From Agapanthus africanus (taxonomy: Eukaryota; Streptophyta; Magnoliopsida; Asparagales; Amaryllidaceae): a stretch of DNA of 64,000 nucleotides. The stretch's first letter is position 1, and each line of letters opens with the position of its first letter. Shown here piece by piece: positions 60,222 through 64,000 of the stretch. The stretch is taken from contig CM057344.1 in assembly GCA_030015575.1 (NCBI GenBank), forward strand, positions 189,799,044 to 189,863,043, written 5' to 3'. A program made the position numbers and the translations under genes. The notes beneath the pieces were generated by a model. That model worked only from the letters and a program-made list of their open reading frames with translations. It made no database searches and was not told where the DNA came from.

Positions 60222-63005
60222 GTAGCGACCATATCACGCCTTAATCAAGATAATAATACGGATTTTTGACCGAACCCGCTTGTTATACTGAGCTGGGGAA
60301 CGTTGGTCCCGCTCCAACTTATAATTGTTATAAGACAGAGCAGGAAATTGGGGATTACCAGAATTCCCGTGCCGCCCAAACGAGGAGAGTGCATGATGAT
60401 GCATCATCTTCGGGTATGTTCATTATACAGAACTGTTTCTCAGTATCCTTTACGTCCTGGGTATGTGATACCAGATCAGGATCCCAGATATGTAATCTGT
60501 TACATAGGGCTACAGAAAGGTAGAAAACTAAGAATGGGTGATAAGTTTCATGAGGCAGAAAACGGGGCAAGTGTTGCAGCCAAGTCTGTTGGTCACTATC
60601 ACCCTTATTCTACATACATTGATTCTGAACGAATGTTATTAGATACCGAACCTGATATACAAAATCATATCTGTCTCTTTGTTAGTAAAGAAACGATAAA
60701 ATTTTGTATTGTTGGATAATATTTTGAACATTTCCTATATCAAAAGTTGATCGGTTCAGGCACGTTATCTAAAAGCATTGATGTTCTAAATCAAACTACA
60801 GTTCTTTAGTATACCGAACACACAAAAGAGGAAGAGTTCAGAAATGAACGAATTCTTCTTGAGGCATTGTAGACTAGGTCATATCAATGCGACCCGACTT
60901 GCTGAAGTTACATTTTAGATGCATATTTAAATCAGTTTGAATTTACATCTTGTGAAACTTGCCAGTCATGTCACAGAGATAAGATGACCATAGCTCCGTT
61001 TACTGGAAACAGAGAAAGAGTTAGTGAACTCTTGGGATGATACATGTTGATGTATGTAGGTCCCCTGTCTATACTTGCCAAGACCGGTTCTTTATACTTC
61101 ATTACATTCTCTGACGATCTTTCGAGATTCAGACCTATGTTCCTGTTGAAACACTAGTCCGAACCTTTTGAGATATTCACAGAATATAAGTTAGAAGTAG
61201 AGAACCAAAATACGGGGTATAAGTATTGTGTCCTTTGATGTGATCAAGGAGGAGAATACTTAAGCACGGAATTCCTGGACTATTCTAAAGGAGAATGAGA
61301 TTCTCTCTCAGCATTACTCCTCCGTATACACCATAGCACGATGGTATATCGGGGCGGAGCAATCACACCCTATGTGATAAGGTGTGCTCTATGATGAGTG
61401 ATACTGAGTTACCTGTTTCCTTTTTGGGAGTTATGCGCTTGAGAAGCTGCATACCTATTGAATAGGGTTCGAATCAAATCAGTTGCCTACCACTTCATAT
61501 GTGATATGGAAAGGGAAGAGCCCATATCTTAAGTTAGTTAAGATTTGGGGTTGTTCGGCCTATGTCTAAAAGCAAAATCCGGACAAGCTCGAGGGAAGGT
61601 CTGTTATGTAGAACTGGAAATGTTCCAGCTATACAAACTGCAGATGATGATTTGAAAGAACCAAAGGATTCAATAGTTACCAACGAACCTCAGCCTCTCC
61701 GCCGATCTAGTAAGGTTCCTCACCCATCTGAGAGATACTTCGGTTTCTCTATAATAGTGGGAGCGAGGATTGCATCATGAGATGATGACCCAACTAGTTT
61801 CGAGCTGGCCATCAGGAGTGAGACTCGGTAAGAATGGCTGGATGCTTAGCGATCTGAGATGGAATCCATGTACACCAACAAAGTAAGGACTTTGGTTGCT
61901 ATATCTGAAGGGTTAAATCCCCATCAGGAGCAAGTATATCTTGAGAAGATTACTTGGTGTAAATGGAAAAGTTGAGACTTTCAAAGCTAGACTTGTTAAA
62001 GCTTTTCGTCATCGACCAGGCGTGGATAATGACGAAACCTTTTCAAGTGGCTATGCTTAAGTCCATCCAGATCCTACTTGCCACGGCTACACACCATGAC
62101 TACGATATCTGGCGGTTGGGTGCCATGACTGCTTTTCTAAATGATGTTTTAGAAGAGAACGTCTGTATGTACACAGCCAGAGGGCTTCGTAGACAGTGGG
62201 AGCAGCGGAAACGTGTGCAAGATGCTTTATAGGATAAAGCAGGCATCGCGGAGTTGGAACATCTATTTTGATGTGGTAGTCAAAGAGTTTGGCTTCATCA
62301 AAATGGTAGATGAACCTTATATATACAAAAAGGTAGTAGAGAGTATGGTGGTGATCCTCGTAGAGTACGTAGATGACATACTCTTGATAAGAAAGGAGTT
62401 TCCTATGCTACACTCGGTCAATCTCCACTTATCACAATGATTCTCCATATAGGATCAAAGTGATACCTCCTAAATCCTGAGTTTTGGATCTATGAGATAG
62501 ATCTAATTGGATGTTAGGATTCTCACTAGTTGTAGTGAGATGGTATCAATCGATCCTAGGGAGAATCACTGGAAGGGTTCCAGGGTGATAAAGACGACTG
62601 AATGTCAGTCGCAGGCATTGTCTTTACCCTCAGTAAAGGGACGGTATGTTGGAAGAGTTCCAAGCTAGATACCGTGGCATACTAGACGATTAAGGCTGGA
62701 TACATCGCTACTTAAGATGCTACCAAAGAGGCTGTTTGGGTGTATATTGGTTCATGAGATGAACTACGTTCCAACCATTGTGAGACAATGGAGTTATGGC
62801 TTATGCCAAGGAACGCCGGTCCCATCAGTGATCCAGACATATTCTAAGGCAGTATCACCTGATCATGGAGATGCTTGATCTCCAAGGGATCGAGGTTAGG
62901 AGAGCAGACTCAGAGGACAACACGGCGGATCCACTCACAAAGGCCTTTTCCCAGAGAGAGACTTTTATGGGATGGTTGAGTATGAGATACTACAACCACT
63001 GCTAC
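60222..63005 (+). pseudogene. pol remnant of element J
   Basis: Same domain scraps as A: a protease region near 60460, LGHINATRL near 60880, RT EYVDDILLI near 62365, and RNase H scraps to about 62960. It shares with A the ATA at the expected start, the frameshift around GGGTTAAATCCCC (61918), the collapse of the segment between RT and RNase H (62480-62600) and many stops. Confidence 0.85.
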
Positions 63006-63020
63006 AGATGGCCCTAGTGC

Positions 63021-63031
63021 AAGTGAGAGAT
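63021..63031 (+). promoter_or_regulatory. Polypurine tract of element J
   Basis: AAGTGAGAGAT, one change from A's tract, abutting the LTR. Confidence 0.85.
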
Positions 63032-63560
63032 TGTTAGTTATATGTATGCCCTAGAGGCCATTACTGTACATTGGATGTATATTGTAGTGGATGCTGGGAC
63101 ATATATAGGGAGGACTTTCTTGCTCGACATGATAATATGCTATCTGGTTGATCTTTACCTTAACGTGTACACTAATTGTCTCTCTGTTACATGTTGGTAA
63201 AGCCCTTAGGATGTGTACTTGACTACCTGGACTATGATGCGGATCATACTAGTGGGGACATGGTAGTCCATAAGTACATCCTTCAAAGTCCCTAGTCGTG
63301 GGTATATCGAGACGGGGCATCGATATACCAGAGTAGACTAGCGTATACCTTCTCGACCCATACAGATGGGCGATGGATGATCCCATATCCATTGGTGTTT
63401 GATATCAGAGATGATATATGGGTGCTCAGTAGAGACTGGGTACACTGGACGGACTCGCCGAGAACTCCCAGATGGTATTATACCTTATGTCAGATGGCAG
63501 TTCTCTGGTGACACTGGTACAGAGTAGTCTGTTGACCCGAGATCGTCATAGAGTCTTGTG
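63032..63560 (+). repeat. 3' LTR of element J, interrupted by K
   Basis: Matches 56805-57333 closely until GAGTCTTGTG, where unrelated sequence begins. Confidence 0.9.
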
Positions 63561-64000
63561 TGTAAGTCCACGTTGCGACCCCCGGTTCTTACGGGGAGGC
63601 GGAAACGGTATAAAAAACGAATTTTTATCGCAAGAGGCAACATGGACTAAACTATGGTCGGGATCGTTGTCTAAACTAAAACTAGCAAACTAAGCTAAAG
63701 ATATTTAGCTACTCGGATGAAGATGGTTATACCTAAACTTGAACTCCTTCTCTTCAAGCTCCGATGGTGGTTCGATGGCTCCTTCTCGTTGTCTCCGTAC
63801 GCCGAAGATAGATCCACTTGAAAGCTCCAACCTTTAGCTCCTTCTTCGTTCTTTGAAGAAACTAGTTCACTTGGTTTGCTAAACCTAGTGAACTAGAATG
63901 AGTAGAGATGATTTAGAATGGGATTTTATCTATGGTTCTTGATTCTCAACTCATGAGACAAGAGAACCATAGATCAAGAGAGGGAGGAAGAGGTTGAGGG
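63561..64000 (-). repeat. Element K, partial LTR of a related copia family
   Basis: Begins TGTAAGTCCACG in J's LTR. Downstream parts (TCCTTCTCTTCAAGCTCCG, GATCCACTTGAAAG) follow the same block order as the minus-orientation LTRs E, G and H, so I read it as the end of a minus-strand LTR. The remainder lies outside the window. Confidence 0.5.

Larger units (their letters stand above)
56805..63560 (+). mobile_element. Element J: defective copia element, sister of A
   Basis: Same family and same orientation as A. It has a truncated 5' LTR, a leader, a wrecked pol sharing A's deletions, a purine tract and the first 529 bases of a 3' LTR that is cut by K. The 3' third of the 5' LTR, the primer site and the first ~1.2 kb of the leader are missing as one deletion at about 58325. 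Confidence 0.88.

Overview
This window looks like intergenic DNA from a flowering plant with a large, retrotransposon-rich genome. It is almost wall-to-wall LTR retrotransposons inserted into one another, with initiator-tRNA-Met primer sites, plant-type introns and Tat-lineage gypsy domains. I see no intact host gene, tRNA, rRNA or CRISPR array. A monocot is a guess from the Angela/BARE-like LTR start (TG...GCCCTAGAGGC) and the Tat-type antisense genes; the species cannot be named.

Layout of the left two thirds, a four-level nest. Element D (minus strand) is a Ty3/gypsy element of the Tat type. Its 5' LTR is at 46152-46932, gag-protease-RT-RNase H at 46079-41387, and the rest of integrase at 8882-8056. 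Beyond integrase lie two plus-strand antisense genes (7257-7769 and 2009-5695) and two tandem-repeat arrays (5975-6965). Element C (plus, 8883-41386, TSD GGAGC) splits D's integrase. It has 4.6-kb LTRs, a decayed gag and no pol. Element B (minus, 13959-34389, TSD GATGC) is an Angela/BARE-like Ty1/copia element inside C, with a nearly intact pol and no recognisable gag. Element A (plus, 14290-24514, TSD AACAA) sits in B's 3' LTR; it belongs to the same family but its pol is wrecked. Two further LTRs of this family, F (1-2008) and solo LTR E (2701-4941), interrupt D's antisense gene.

Right third. Positions 46933-48300 are unassigned AT-rich DNA with a promoter-like cluster. Next comes G (minus), an old relative of B reduced to its leader and LTR (48301-54293), with solo LTR H (51744-53834, TSD CTCGG) inside. 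A Tekay/Del-like LTR, I (54294-56804), breaks off G's LTR. I is broken by J (56805-63560), a sister of A, and J's 3' LTR is broken by K (63561-64000).

Most interesting signal. In A, B, J and G the 2-3 kb between the primer-binding site and pol, where gag should be, does not code. It is packed with RNA stem-loops, and several stems carry compensatory base changes between copies. A and J have lost pol through shared deletions and yet keep these stems. A's two LTRs differ by only about 15 bases, so this defective lineage moved recently, presumably in trans. I propose a long structured cis-acting RNA that replaced gag in this copia lineage. It can be tested with covariation software.
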